Positions 1 to 8,229 of a stretch of DNA of 64,000 nt are shown one piece after another. The stretch is from Planctomycetota bacterium (lineage in GTDB: Bacteria; Planctomycetota; UBA1135). The stretch covers positions 215,682 through 279,681 of the forward strand of contig JAAESM010000002.1 of the NCBI GenBank assembly GCA_024229395.1. The letters are read 5' to 3'. The notes below the pieces were generated by a model, which was given only the letters and a program-made list of their open reading frames with translations, ran no database searches and had not been told where the DNA came from. Every line of letters starts with the position of its first letter. Positions within the stretch are counted from its first letter, which is position 1. The translations under genes and the position numbers were made by a program.

Positions 1-414
1 CCCGGCGAAGGCCGCGAGGAATTCGAGGAACTGCTGAAATGGTTAGAGGAGTTCCGCTTCGAGCGCTTGGGTGCTTTCGCCTTCTCGCCAGAAGCCACCG
101 CACCGTCGGGCGCTGATGATGATCGTTGCTCGCATGAAGAGGCTTTGGAGCGTCAAGGTCGAGTCATGGAGCTGCAAGCCCGCATCCATGGCGAGTTTCA
201 GCAGAGTCTGGTCGGTCGCCGCACGCAGGTGTTGGTCGATGATTCCGATGGTGATTGGGCCATCGCTCGCAGTTGGGCCGACGCCCCAGAGGTCGACGGT
301 ATGGTGCGGATTCACGATCCAGCGCACAACTTGAGCACCGGAGCCATGCCAGAGGTACTCGTAACGGCTGCGGAAGGCTACGATTTAGAGGCTGAGGTCC
401 TGTCCAACCCCTAA
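1..414 (+). CDS. rimO: Ribosomal protein S12 methylthiotransferase RimO, C-terminal part (5' truncated)
   Basis: The reading frame is open from base 1 and ends at TAA 412-414. What remains is the end of the radical-SAM region and the TRAM domain. Seen: FERLGAF followed by S-P-E, the ERQGRVMELQ helix, then VLVDDSDGD, ARSWADAPEVDG and a closing YDLEAEV, which is the order found at the end of RimO proteins (related MiaB has a different ending). RimO adds a methylthio group to the conserved Asp of ribosomal protein S12. The 4Fe-4S cysteines would lie upstream of the window. pgsA starts 3 nt after the stop, so the two are probably co-transcribed. The neighbouring order rimO-pgsA is common in bacteria. 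Confidence 0.86.
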   Translation, partial: PGEGREEFEELLKWLEEFRFERLGAFAFSPEATAPSGADDDRCSHEEALERQGRVMELQARIHGEFQQSLVGRRTQVLVDDSDGDWAIARSWADAPEVDGMVRIHDPAHNLSTGAMPEVLVTAAEGYDLEAEVLSNP

Positions 415-417
415 CCA

Positions 418-1062
418 ATGCTCGCTCGTCAAGTCCCTAACCTAGTCACCGGTGCCCGCCTTGTCCTGGCGGTCGGTGCGTTCGTGTTCATGGCGCGCGT
501 TTTGGAATCTGAACCAGGCTCTGCCGCAATTGAACGCGAAGCCTTTTGGGCGTTCTGGTTCTTCTTCATTGCCTCGATCACCGACTTCATCGATGGCTAC
601 TTGGCGCGTAAATACAACTGGGTGACGGCACTCGGTCGTGTTGCTGATCCGGTGGTGGACAAGGTGCTGACTCTTGGCGCCATGATCTACTTGGCGGTCG
701 ACGACAGCCTCTACGCGATCGACGGCGACTTGTATTCTGTAATGCCGGTATGGGTAGTCGTATTGATGATCGGTCGCGAGTTCCTCGTGACTGCGCTGCG
801 TGGTCTGGTCGAAAGCCAAGGCTTGCAGTTCGGTGCCGATTGGTTCGGCAAGATCAAGCTGATCCTTCAAACCTATTACATCTCCGTTGCGCTCGGAGTG
901 ATGGGCGGCATTCCTGATTTCCTCTTCATGCCGTGGCTCGACTTCACGCGCCATCCAGTGCTGTTTGCAGTCACTTTCTGGGCCATGGTCATCCTGACGA
1001 TCTTCTCCGGCATGAACTATTGTGTTAAGGGCGTGCGTCTGATGTCTAACCATAAGTCATGA
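418..1062 (+). CDS. pgsA: CDP-diacylglycerol-glycerol-3-phosphate 3-phosphatidyltransferase
   Basis: Membrane enzyme of phosphatidylglycerol synthesis: CDP-diacylglycerol plus glycerol-3-phosphate gives phosphatidylglycerophosphate. The CDP-alcohol phosphotransferase signature is complete: D56, D59-G60, A63-R64, G73, D77 and D81 (pattern DxxDGxxARx8GxxxDxxxD). The N-terminus (MLARQVPNLVTGARL) is typical of PgsA. Four or five hydrophobic segments flank the motif. Length 214 aa is slightly longer than the usual 180-200 because of an insert around residues 30-45. ATG lies 3 nt after the rimO stop, and the TGA overlaps the ATG of the next gene by 4 nt. Confidence 0.92.
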   Translation: MLARQVPNLVTGARLVLAVGAFVFMARVLESEPGSAAIEREAFWAFWFFFIASITDFIDGYLARKYNWVTALGRVADPVVDKVLTLGAMIYLAVDDSLYAIDGDLYSVMPVWVVVLMIGREFLVTALRGLVESQGLQFGADWFGKIKLILQTYYISVALGVMGGIPDFLFMPWLDFTRHPVLFAVTFWAMVILTIFSGMNYCVKGVRLMSNHKS

Positions 1063-1967
1063 GCGTTCCCTTTGATGACTTGCAAGTCGCCCTAGACAGG
1101 CTCGATCGCCTGCCGAATGAAGAACGCGAGGCGGCGATCCAAGTCATGCGCGGTTGGTTGGCCACCCAAGTAGAGGCCAGCCCCATCGCAGAGGGCGAAC
1201 TACCCAGTGAGTTCGGCATGATCGGTGCAACTCCTGCCATGCAGCAGGTCTTCAAGTTGCTCGGCCGCATAATGCGCACTGATATTCCGGTCTTGGTGTT
1301 GGGCGAAAGCGGCACTGGCAAGGAGTTGGTCGCATCGGCCTTGCACAACTATGGCCCACGCCGCAAGAAAGCCTTGGTCGCGGTCAACTGCGCGGCAATC
1401 CCGGCCAACCTGCTTGAGTCTGAGATCTTCGGCCACATTAAAGGATCCTTCACTGGCGCGCATAAGGATCGCAAAGGATTCGCCGATGCTGCCAACGGCG
1501 GCACTCTGTTCCTGGATGAAATCGGCGAGATCGAGTTCGATCTACAAGCCAAGTTGTTGCGCTTCCTGCAGGATGGCGAGATCCGTCCGGTAGGGGCCAA
1601 TGCCACCCATAAGGTGGATGTGCGCATCGTTGCCGCCACCAACCGAAACTTGTTGGAGCGCGTGCAGCAAGGGCAGTTTCGCGAAGACCTTTATTATCGC
1701 TTGGCGGTGATGACCTTGGAGTTGCCAGCTTTGCGCGAACGTGCGGATGATGTGCGCCATCTGGTCAAGTTCATGTTGGTCAAGCAAGGGGAAGATGGCA
1801 TGCCCACCGCCACGATCAGTGATGAAGCCATGGAGGCCATGTGCGCTTATGCGTGGCCAGGCAATATCCGTCAGCTGCAGAACGAGTTAGTGCGTGCCGC
1901 CGCCTTCGCGAATGATGGCGTGATTCAGGTCGCCGATCTCAGCGAAGACGTGCAGGCAACCGCCTAG
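1059..1967 (+). CDS. Sigma-54 interacting AAA+ activator without a DNA-binding domain
   Basis: 302-aa bacterial enhancer-binding-protein ATPase. Seen: Walker A GESGTGKE (82-89), the sigma-54 contact loop GSFTGA (129-134; second position S instead of A), Walker B LFLDEIGE (150-157), arginine fingers in FREDLYYRL (R208, R214), and WPGNIRQLQNE (266-276). The protein stops about 25 residues later and no Fis-type helix-turn-helix follows. Residues 1-50 are a short acidic/helical segment unlike a receiver, PAS or GAF domain. Known activators without HTH (for example CtcC or FlgR types) work from solution or through partner proteins; that mode is inferred here. It overlaps pgsA by 4 nt (ATGA), so it is translationally coupled to it. 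Its target promoter cannot be told from the sequence. Confidence 0.85.
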   Translation: MSVPFDDLQVALDRLDRLPNEEREAAIQVMRGWLATQVEASPIAEGELPSEFGMIGATPAMQQVFKLLGRIMRTDIPVLVLGESGTGKELVASALHNYGPRRKKALVAVNCAAIPANLLESEIFGHIKGSFTGAHKDRKGFADAANGGTLFLDEIGEIEFDLQAKLLRFLQDGEIRPVGANATHKVDVRIVAATNRNLLERVQQGQFREDLYYRLAVMTLELPALRERADDVRHLVKFMLVKQGEDGMPTATISDEAMEAMCAYAWPGNIRQLQNELVRAAAFANDGVIQVADLSEDVQATA

Positions 1968-2018
1968 CCCTTCACTCCGCAGGGCCATGGCGTGCATTCC
2001 GCCTTCGCTCCGCAAGGC

Positions 2019-2990
2019 TTAGCGATTCTTCCGCCAACGCCGCGCCATGCGCAAGCCTTCCATCCGCCCACGCCAGGCAGGGCCGATGGCCGTTGGACCG
2101 AACAGGTTGCGGTTCTTCCAGAACAAGCCGAACAATCCGCCACCCAAGCCCCAAGCCAAGCCGGGGTTCGGAAAGTTGCCGACCAGGAAGGCAAAGACCA
2201 CATGGCACCAACGCCCAACCAAGCCGTAGCCCTTGAGCATGACATAGGTCTCATTGGCGGCGTTGTTATAGATGGCCTCTGGATTGAAGCGCTCAGTGTT
2301 CATGACCCGCGGTGCTTCGTGGTGATCGGCCTCGACTTCAGGATCAAACAGTAGGCGGAAACCCTGACGTGCCACGCCAAGGCAGGCGTCCATCTCGAAG
2401 CGGAAGCAATCGCCGCGCAGGTTGCCATCGAAACCGCCATGCTTGCGCAACGGCTCGAGGCGCAGGCTCATGTTGGCACCGCGATAGTGATCGACCTTCA
2501 AGACCCGGTCGGTGTGGCGTGTGCTCTGGTCCAGCACCATGCCCGGAAATATCACCCTATTGCGGAAACGGGCCCGACGTTGACGCGGTGCGCCATCAAT
2601 AAAATCGATTGCCGGTCCGGCAACTCCACCGATGCGCTCATCCTTTTCATAATGGCGTGCCAAGTTCTCCAGCCAGAACGGCCGCGCGATTGCGTCGTCA
2701 TCGAGCAGGCAACCTACATCACCAGTGGCAGCGGCAAGGATCGCGTTCTCGGCGACCACGATGCCTGGTTCGGTCAGCATGACCTTGACCACATTCATCT
2801 TCGGGTTCCGCTCGGTGAAGGCATCGACGGTCTCTACACCTTCTGGATCCAGGTCACCACGCAAAGACACCAGCACTTCATCGGGCTGACGCGATTGCAT
2901 GGCAAGGGCCTCGAGATTACGTCGCAACAGGTCCGGACGTTTTAGCGTCGGGACGAAGATTGAGAAACGCAATCGAGGCTTTTCACTCAT
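2019..2990 (-). CDS. Glycosyltransferase family 2
   Basis: 323-aa GT-A fold glycosyltransferase. The start reads FSIFVPTLKRPDLLRRNL, the nucleotide-binding beta-strand and helix of family 2, and the DxD-like metal/nucleotide motif appears as LLDDDAI near residue 95. A hydrophobic helical stretch near residues 270-295 (after MLKGYGLVGRW) suggests membrane contact. Last gene of a four-gene minus-strand operon: its ATG overlaps the stop of the upstream GT4 gene by 4 nt (2987-2990). Donor and acceptor sugars cannot be predicted. Together with the three GT4 genes it probably builds a surface glycan repeat unit. Confidence 0.82.
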   Translation of the reverse strand: MSEKPRLRFSIFVPTLKRPDLLRRNLEALAMQSRQPDEVLVSLRGDLDPEGVETVDAFTERNPKMNVVKVMLTEPGIVVAENAILAAATGDVGCLLDDDAIARPFWLENLARHYEKDERIGGVAGPAIDFIDGAPRQRRARFRNRVIFPGMVLDQSTRHTDRVLKVDHYRGANMSLRLEPLRKHGGFDGNLRGDCFRFEMDACLGVARQGFRLLFDPEVEADHHEAPRVMNTERFNPEAIYNNAANETYVMLKGYGLVGRWCHVVFAFLVGNFPNPGLAWGLGGGLFGLFWKNRNLFGPTAIGPAWRGRMEGLRMARRWRKNR

Positions 2991-4138
2991 GAGCCGGCGA
3001 CCTCAAGCGCGGCTTGATAAGCAGCGACATGACCGCGTGCCGAGTTCGCCCAAGTGAAGTTGGAGGCATGGGCAAATCCACGCTTGATCAGGTCATCACG
3101 TTCGGCACCGGGAGTGACTGCACGCATCAGTGCATTGGCGATGTCATCGGCGTCATTCGGGTCAACCAACAAACCGGCATCGGAGGTCACTTCGGTCAAC
3201 GAACATGCGTCGGCGGCGACCACGGGTGCGCCACAAGCCATTGCCTCAATCACTGGAATGCCGAATCCTTCCAGGAAGGAAACTAGCGCAAACGCTGCGC
3301 AACAGCCATATAGACGTGGAATGTCTTCTTCATCCACGAAGCCGGTCTGTAGCACTCCGGTATCGTGACCGCGGTCGACGATACGTTGCCACATCTCGTC
3401 GTAGAGCCATCCCTTGGCGCCGGCCAACACCAGTTGACCCTCGAAGCCACGCTCGCGCATCAACTGATATGCGGCGCACAAGCCTTCGATGTTTTTGTTC
3501 GGTTGTTGCGTGCCCAAGTACAGCACGAAGTTTTCATTGATGCCGTAACGATCCTTCAAGCGTGTGAGATCCTTTTCGCGATCAGTAGTCGGCACCAAGG
3601 CTTCAAAGATTCCGTAACGCGTGACGTGAATACGATCTGGATCGACGCCCAACATATTGACCATGTCGTTCTTGGAGAACTCGGAACCGGTGATGATGCT
3701 GTGTGCGCGCCGCGCCGACTGCGGCACGGTGGCTCCGCGTTCCTTGACCCACTCGGCAGGCAAGCCTTCGGGCGCTCGCAGGAATGCCAAGTCTTGGATG
3801 GTGACTACGCGGGCAGAGTTACGCGTAGGTGGGATTAAGTCGAAGCCGCCATGGAACAAGCCATGCCTGCCAGCGACCCATTCTGCGGGAACACCAAGCT
3901 TGCGCAGGATTTGTGGCGGGATGCGCGAGACCTTGTGACGCGGGATGCGCGCGAGTTCGCAGGTTTCACGCATCTTCTCCAAGTGGTGGCCGCGGAAGAA
4001 ATTGAAATATAGAGTTATTTCCCAATCATCCGGCGCGACTTCTGGAATACCCCATAAGGTTTCCATGCCATAACGGTAGGCACCACCCTTGTGGTAGCCC
4101 GAGAGGGCCATGGCTGTTGCGTCGAAAAGAATCTTCAT
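2987..4138 (-). CDS. Glycosyltransferase family 4
   Basis: 383-aa retaining GT-B glycosyltransferase. The start MKILFDATAMALSG at 4138 is chosen over an ATG 60 nt upstream because it forms a 4-nt ATGA overlap with the preceding gene and begins exactly at the first beta-strand of the family. The C-terminal domain has the EX7E element (LEGFGIPVIEAMACG) that contacts the nucleotide-sugar donor, and a YLGTQQPNKN strand at the start of the second Rossmann domain. It is the third gene of the operon. It resembles mannosyltransferases of the WbaZ/MtfB kind, but the linkage is not assignable. Confidence 0.85.
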   Translation of the reverse strand: MKILFDATAMALSGYHKGGAYRYGMETLWGIPEVAPDDWEITLYFNFFRGHHLEKMRETCELARIPRHKVSRIPPQILRKLGVPAEWVAGRHGLFHGGFDLIPPTRNSARVVTIQDLAFLRAPEGLPAEWVKERGATVPQSARRAHSIITGSEFSKNDMVNMLGVDPDRIHVTRYGIFEALVPTTDREKDLTRLKDRYGINENFVLYLGTQQPNKNIEGLCAAYQLMRERGFEGQLVLAGAKGWLYDEMWQRIVDRGHDTGVLQTGFVDEEDIPRLYGCCAAFALVSFLEGFGIPVIEAMACGAPVVAADACSLTEVTSDAGLLVDPNDADDIANALMRAVTPGAERDDLIKRGFAHASNFTWANSARGHVAAYQAALEVAGS

Positions 4139-5289
4139 CGGTTCAGGGTTGCCGCGGTGCGGTAGGCAGCAATCGTCTGATGTGCACATTGCTGCCAAGA
4201 GAAATCAGCAGCACGCTCGAATCCACGGTTGCGCAGATTTTCGCAGAGCGAGGCGTCGCCGTCGATGACCTGCAGCAACTCAGCTAATGCATCAACGTCG
4301 TCCGGGCTGAAGAACTTAGCGGCATCGGCGCCAATTTCTGGCAATGCACCGCGGTCGGAACTCAGCACCACCGTGCCAGCGGCCATCGCTTCGATCAGTG
4401 GCATGCCGAATCCTTCGTAGCGCGATGGCGTGACCATGGCTTTGGCGCCACCAAGCAGCGGCGGTAGATCGGCCTGATCGACGAAACCAAGGAAGTGCAA
4501 GCGGTCACGCAGGATCGGCAGACTCTCGGCGACCTCGCGAACTTCTTGTGCCTGCCAGCCCGCGCGACCGGCAACCGCCAAGTCAGCCTCCAATCCGGCT
4601 TCCAAGGCTTTGCCGAAAGAGCGCAGCAACATGGGCAGGTTCTTCTTGGGCTCGACCGAGCCAAGGAATAGGAAGTACGGGCGTTCGGTCAGGCCGAACT
4701 GGCCGCGCACCCGGGCAACTGCCGCCGCATCTTGGCCGGCATTGCGAAAGTTCTCGTCGATGCCGTGATAAACCACGCACGTGCGGCCATGCGGCACGCC
4801 ATAGTGCTTCACTAAATCGTTGCGGGTGTGCTCAGAAACGCAGATCCAGTAATTCGCGCGATGCGCCAGATCTGTGGTGCCCTCTTGCAGCCTTGCCACC
4901 CAGCGCGGGTCAAGGAATTGCGGATGATGCAGGTACATCAAATCATGGGCGGTCACAACCAGTCTTCCGCGCGTTGGAAGTTGAAATACAGGCTCTGGGG
5001 CATGTACCAGGTCGTGTTCGCCGGTGAACCACTCCAAGCGGGCACCTAATTTGGCCGCAGCGTACAACCAATCCGGCGATGACCACCAATGCTTGGCAAT
5101 GGCACCTTGGCTGCGGAGCTGATTAACCAGCGGCGCATTTTTGGGGTTCAAGAAGGCCGTGAACAGCGAAAAACGCATGTCCTCAGGGCGCTGACGCAGC
5201 ATCTCCGGCACTAAATTGTGCCAATAGGAGTCAATCCCACCGAAGTCGGTGGTCCGTGCCAGGCGGTGGCCTTCCAGGAGTATCTTCAT
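4135..5289 (-). CDS. Glycosyltransferase family 4
   Basis: 384-aa GT-B glycosyltransferase. Seen: MKILLEGHRL first strand, FGGIDSYWHN acceptor-side loop, VCVSEHTR-like segment (ICVSEHTRNDL), FLFLGSVEPKKN opening of the C-terminal domain, and the EX7E element in YEGFGMPLIEAMAAG. Overlaps both neighbours by 4 nt (5286-5289 and 4135-4138), so the operon is tightly translationally coupled. It is close in layout to the next gene downstream and may be a duplicate with changed specificity. Confidence 0.85.
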   Translation of the reverse strand: MKILLEGHRLARTTDFGGIDSYWHNLVPEMLRQRPEDMRFSLFTAFLNPKNAPLVNQLRSQGAIAKHWWSSPDWLYAAAKLGARLEWFTGEHDLVHAPEPVFQLPTRGRLVVTAHDLMYLHHPQFLDPRWVARLQEGTTDLAHRANYWICVSEHTRNDLVKHYGVPHGRTCVVYHGIDENFRNAGQDAAAVARVRGQFGLTERPYFLFLGSVEPKKNLPMLLRSFGKALEAGLEADLAVAGRAGWQAQEVREVAESLPILRDRLHFLGFVDQADLPPLLGGAKAMVTPSRYEGFGMPLIEAMAAGTVVLSSDRGALPEIGADAAKFFSPDDVDALAELLQVIDGDASLCENLRNRGFERAADFSWQQCAHQTIAAYRTAATLNR

Positions 5290-6434
5290 CGGGCGAGTTC
5301 TTGGTAGCAGGCGTCAACGCTATCCCAATGCCGTTGGGGCGCGAACTCCGTGCGGACCCAGTCTCGCATGGCGGCACCACGATTTGCGAGCGCCGGCAAG
5401 TCATGGGCAATGCTCTCCAGCTGTTGACGCAGATGATCAACGTCTTCAGATCGGAAAGTCCAACCACGTTCGGGTGGTACCAGCTCAGGTACGCCACCCG
5501 CATGAGAGGCTAGTGATGGCCGCCCGCGAGCACCGGCTTCGAGGACCGTGAGCGGCGAGTTCTCAGGCACGCGCGACGGCAAGACCTGCAGGTTGGACTC
5601 GGCATAAGCCTTGGCCATTTGCTCGCCATCACAGAAGCCGAGGAAGCGCACACGATCACCGAGTCCGGCATCGGCCACACTCGTCTTAAGGTTGTCTTCC
5701 AAGTCGCCAGTACCGGCGATCAGCAAAGTGGCACGCTGCAGCTCCGGATCAGAACTGCTCGAAAGGGCTTGAATCAGCAAATCAACGCCTTTGGAGCGGA
5801 ATAAAGTGCCGGCGAAGAAAAGCCGCAGGCAGTCACTTGGTAGCGGCGACACCTCCGCCGGCTGAATCGGCAGGCGTTGCACCCGACTCTTCTCGCGCGG
5901 GAAGCCGACGCCGTCGCGCAAAGCCTCAGTGGGGCAAAGGAACAGTTCGGCGCTAGTAAAAACGCGTTTCCGATCGGCTTTTAGGGAAAGCTTATCAAGC
6001 CAATTGCGCAATCCGCCGGTCGGCCCGGAGCGATCCAGGCCAAATGGGTTGGGATCGATGAGGGTGAAATCATGCACCGTCATCAAAATCGGGAGACCTA
6101 TGTTATAGATAGTAGGGAAAATCGTAGAACGGAAGGCCGCGCAGTTCTGGATATGGACAACATCAGGAGACTGTGCCATGAACCATTGCTTCATATGCTC
6201 CGCCAACGGCGGGTGAAAGTGGTGGAAATCCTTGCGTCGTTGCAGCGCCGATTCGGATCGCTGGTAAGCAAAGAAGTCGGTGGCCACGGCGTCGGGGAAA
6301 CCCTTGGGAGCCTCATCAAGGCAAAATAAGACGTTCTCATGACCTCTAGCCGCCATTTGTGGCAATAGCTGCTTGAGGTAAGCGGTGGCCCCACCATGGA
6401 TGCGGGGGGCGTCGTGGAAGTGGAGGATACGCAC
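5286..6434 (-). CDS. Glycosyltransferase family 4 (first gene of the GT operon)
   Basis: 382-aa GT-B glycosyltransferase. It starts with GTG (MRILHFHDAPRIHGG); the GG after the first strand is the usual glycine-rich loop. The donor-site EX7E element is VPENSPLTVLEAG. Residues 205-215 (LRLFFAGTLFRSKG) open the second domain. It heads the minus-strand operon of four glycosyltransferases and its promoter should lie in the AT-richer stretch 6435-6860. No flippase or polymerase gene is adjacent; the nearest polymerase candidate is at 38.3 kb. Confidence 0.84.
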   Translation of the reverse strand: MRILHFHDAPRIHGGATAYLKQLLPQMAARGHENVLFCLDEAPKGFPDAVATDFFAYQRSESALQRRKDFHHFHPPLAEHMKQWFMAQSPDVVHIQNCAAFRSTIFPTIYNIGLPILMTVHDFTLIDPNPFGLDRSGPTGGLRNWLDKLSLKADRKRVFTSAELFLCPTEALRDGVGFPREKSRVQRLPIQPAEVSPLPSDCLRLFFAGTLFRSKGVDLLIQALSSSSDPELQRATLLIAGTGDLEDNLKTSVADAGLGDRVRFLGFCDGEQMAKAYAESNLQVLPSRVPENSPLTVLEAGARGRPSLASHAGGVPELVPPERGWTFRSEDVDHLRQQLESIAHDLPALANRGAAMRDWVRTEFAPQRHWDSVDACYQELAR

Positions 6435-6502
6435 AGTAGGTTTGGGCCTCAGAGGATTCTAACGCCCCAGTTTGGGGGCATAAGTCATTTGCAGTAAGGT
6501 AT

Positions 6503-6754
6503 TTGCGAAAACACATCGGCAAGATGGTGAAAACGAGCAAGGAAATTGATTCCCTAAGTCGTTTATTTTTAAAGGCTTACGGAAGCTCTCGCGCATTCGC
6601 TAGAAAAAGGGGTCAAATGGAATGGGTAGCTTCCGATGTTACCCCCATGGGCGTTCAGTCCTGGGAAGGAAGAATTCCAGAAAAGGACTTGCTCCATCTC
6701 GCCGCATCGGCAAAATGTTTCGCCAACTTTCACATAAGGCTCCCAAGCTCGTGA
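6503..6754 (+). CDS. Possible small helix-turn-helix protein
   Basis: 83-aa ORF in the otherwise non-coding gap. The middle (AYGSSRAFARKRG, then VTPMGVQSWEGRIPEKDL) resembles the short Cro/YdaS-like HTH layout, where a recognition helix is followed by a W-E-x-G/R-x-I/V-P turn. No ribosome binding site stands out and base composition is lower in GC than the neighbours. A second in-frame ATG lies at 6524. It may be a small regulator acquired with the surface-glycan region, or a chance ORF. Confidence 0.33.
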   Translation: MRKHIGKMVKTSKEIDSLSRLFLKAYGSSRAFARKRGQMEWVASDVTPMGVQSWEGRIPEKDLLHLAASAKCFANFHIRLPSS

Positions 6755-6769
6755 AGGTTGACAAAACAA

Positions 6770-6829
6770 AAACAATCCATCTCTCGCCGACTAAGGCCTG
6801 CTTGGCCCGTCAGCAGAAACAATCCATCT
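6770..6829 (+). repeat. 13-bp direct repeat in the porin leader
   Basis: AAACAATCCATCT occurs at 6770-6782 and again at 6817-6829, 47 bp apart (between four and five helical turns), with a short GGCC-N5-GGCC inverted repeat between them. It ends about 30 nt before the porin start codon. It could be a regulator site or a 5'-UTR element. Confidence 0.5.
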
Positions 6830-6860
6830 GCCCAAAAGGGCCCCAAGAGGAAGTTTCGAA

Positions 6861-8072
6861 ATGAAGGTTCGCCTGTTCAACCTCGTGGCAATCGCCGCGA
6901 TCACCCTGAGTGCTCAGGGTGTAGCTCAACAAAACGACAGCCTCGAGCGCGCTCTGGCTGACATTAACCCTGGTCTCGCTGCCCCACAAGGCAACGCTGG
7001 CCTTAACATCGATGGTGATTTCCGCGCCCGCAACCGCTGGGCGAAGGAAAACGATAACACCAACAACCGCGACGTAGACACTCGCGTACGTTTGAACTTC
7101 TTGTTCAACGTAAACGAGGCCGCTACTGCTGGCATTAGCTTCAACGGCCGCGAGTCGTGGGGCGATGGAGGCTTCGGTCTTACCCCTGGCACGTTTGACG
7201 ATCCGCGCGACGAAAAAACCATGGAGCGCGCTTGGGTTGCCGTAAACAGCCTTATGGGCGAAGGTGGAACGGCCAAGATTGGTCGTGACTACTACACCCT
7301 AGGTGCAGGTCGTGTTCTTGGTACCGACGAGTGGGATAACCGTCCCGTGACTCAGTCGGGTATCTGGTACGACTACGCAATGGACTCTGTTTCGATGCAC
7401 TTTGCAATGCTGAATGGCGTTGAGAAGGGCTGGGACGGAAGTGACAATGGCGACGACGCTGTTTACATTGCATCTTTCGACTGGACCATGGATGCCATCG
7501 AGCAGCTAGGCCCAGTACACATGACTCCTTACTGGATGCGCAACGAAGATACTGGTGCTGAGCACGAGACCTGGCTCGGTGTGCACCTTGGTGGTACCGC
7601 CTTGGGCGTCGACTACGACATTGAGTACTCTGACTACGAGCAAGGTGATCAAACGGGCAACGCTTGGTACGCCGGTGGTGCACTGCACCTAGATGCTCTT
7701 GGCGAGATTCCTGGTATTTCCGGTGGTGCATTGCACATTGCAATGTCTGACTCGGACGATGGTTTTGCCACCTCTGGTGCAACTCAGTATCACAACGCAG
7801 CTGGTTTCAGTGACCGTCTGGGCGCCGATGGCATCTGGACTGCAGACACTCAGACCATGAACCTTGGCCTTGGCTTCAGCCCAGCTGAAGGCTGGAACGG
7901 CAACATCTCCATGATTAGCGTAGAAAGCGCTGGTCAAGAGTGGGACGAGATTGACGTCTCGCTCGGCCACACCTTTGGCGGCAACGTTGACGGCTGGTTC
8001 GGCTACGCAATGGTTGATGACGACGCTGGTGACAGCGATACCCTCTGGGCCGTACTTGAGCTGGCCTTCTAG
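6861..8072 (+). CDS. Outer-membrane porin-like beta-barrel protein
   Basis: 403 aa with a signal peptide (MKVRLFNLVAIAAITLSAQGVAQ), a short coiled region (SLERALADI), then an acidic, aromatic-rich body with alternating hydrophobic strands and Gly/Asp turns, ending in phenylalanine (LWAVLELAF), the outer-membrane insertion signal. The layout matches trimeric porins or phosphate-selective-type barrels. Net charge is strongly acidic (many D/E in turns), suggesting cation preference or a marine origin; that is inference. A strong Shine-Dalgarno (AGAGGAAG) precedes the ATG and a strong intrinsic terminator follows, so it is a single, probably highly expressed gene. Confidence 0.78.
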   Translation: MKVRLFNLVAIAAITLSAQGVAQQNDSLERALADINPGLAAPQGNAGLNIDGDFRARNRWAKENDNTNNRDVDTRVRLNFLFNVNEAATAGISFNGRESWGDGGFGLTPGTFDDPRDEKTMERAWVAVNSLMGEGGTAKIGRDYYTLGAGRVLGTDEWDNRPVTQSGIWYDYAMDSVSMHFAMLNGVEKGWDGSDNGDDAVYIASFDWTMDAIEQLGPVHMTPYWMRNEDTGAEHETWLGVHLGGTALGVDYDIEYSDYEQGDQTGNAWYAGGALHLDALGEIPGISGGALHIAMSDSDDGFATSGATQYHNAAGFSDRLGADGIWTADTQTMNLGLGFSPAEGWNGNISMISVESAGQEWDEIDVSLGHTFGGNVDGWFGYAMVDDDAGDSDTLWAVLELAF

Positions 8073-8104
8073 GTCGGTAAGAGTTAGCACTAAGTTGTTA
8101 CAAC

Positions 8105-8138
8105 AAGACGGGCATCCTTCGGGGTGCCCGTCTTCTTT
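8105..8138 (+). terminator. Intrinsic terminator with C(UUCG)G tetraloop
   Basis: AAGACGGGCATCC at 8105-8117, a UUCG loop at 8118-8121 closed by C-G, then GGGTGCCCGTCTT to 8134 and a TCTTTT tract. The 13-bp stem contains one T-G pair. It sits 33 nt after the porin stop codon. Confidence 0.92.
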
Positions 8139-8229
8139 TGTTTATGGCCGGAGCGGGGCCCTTGGATCGCAGTGCAAGGCCGCGCTTTGGTGACCCGGAT
8201 AGGGGTGGCGGTCTGCTAATCTTCCGCCC

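Larger units (their letters stand above)
6435..6860. other. Divergent intergenic region between GT operon and porin gene
   Basis: 426 nt with lower GC than the surroundings. It holds one short ORF (6503-6754), a pair of 13-bp direct repeats (6770-6782 and 6817-6829), and presumably the promoters for the GT operon (minus) and the porin (plus). A TTGACA hexamer lies at 6758-6763 but no matching -10 box follows at 16-18 nt, so I do not call a promoter. No tRNA or small-RNA fold is evident. Confidence 0.5.

Noticed and set aside
6758-6787. Possible sigma-70 promoter for the porin (TTGACA)
   Set aside because: No acceptable -10 box at 16-18 nt spacing.
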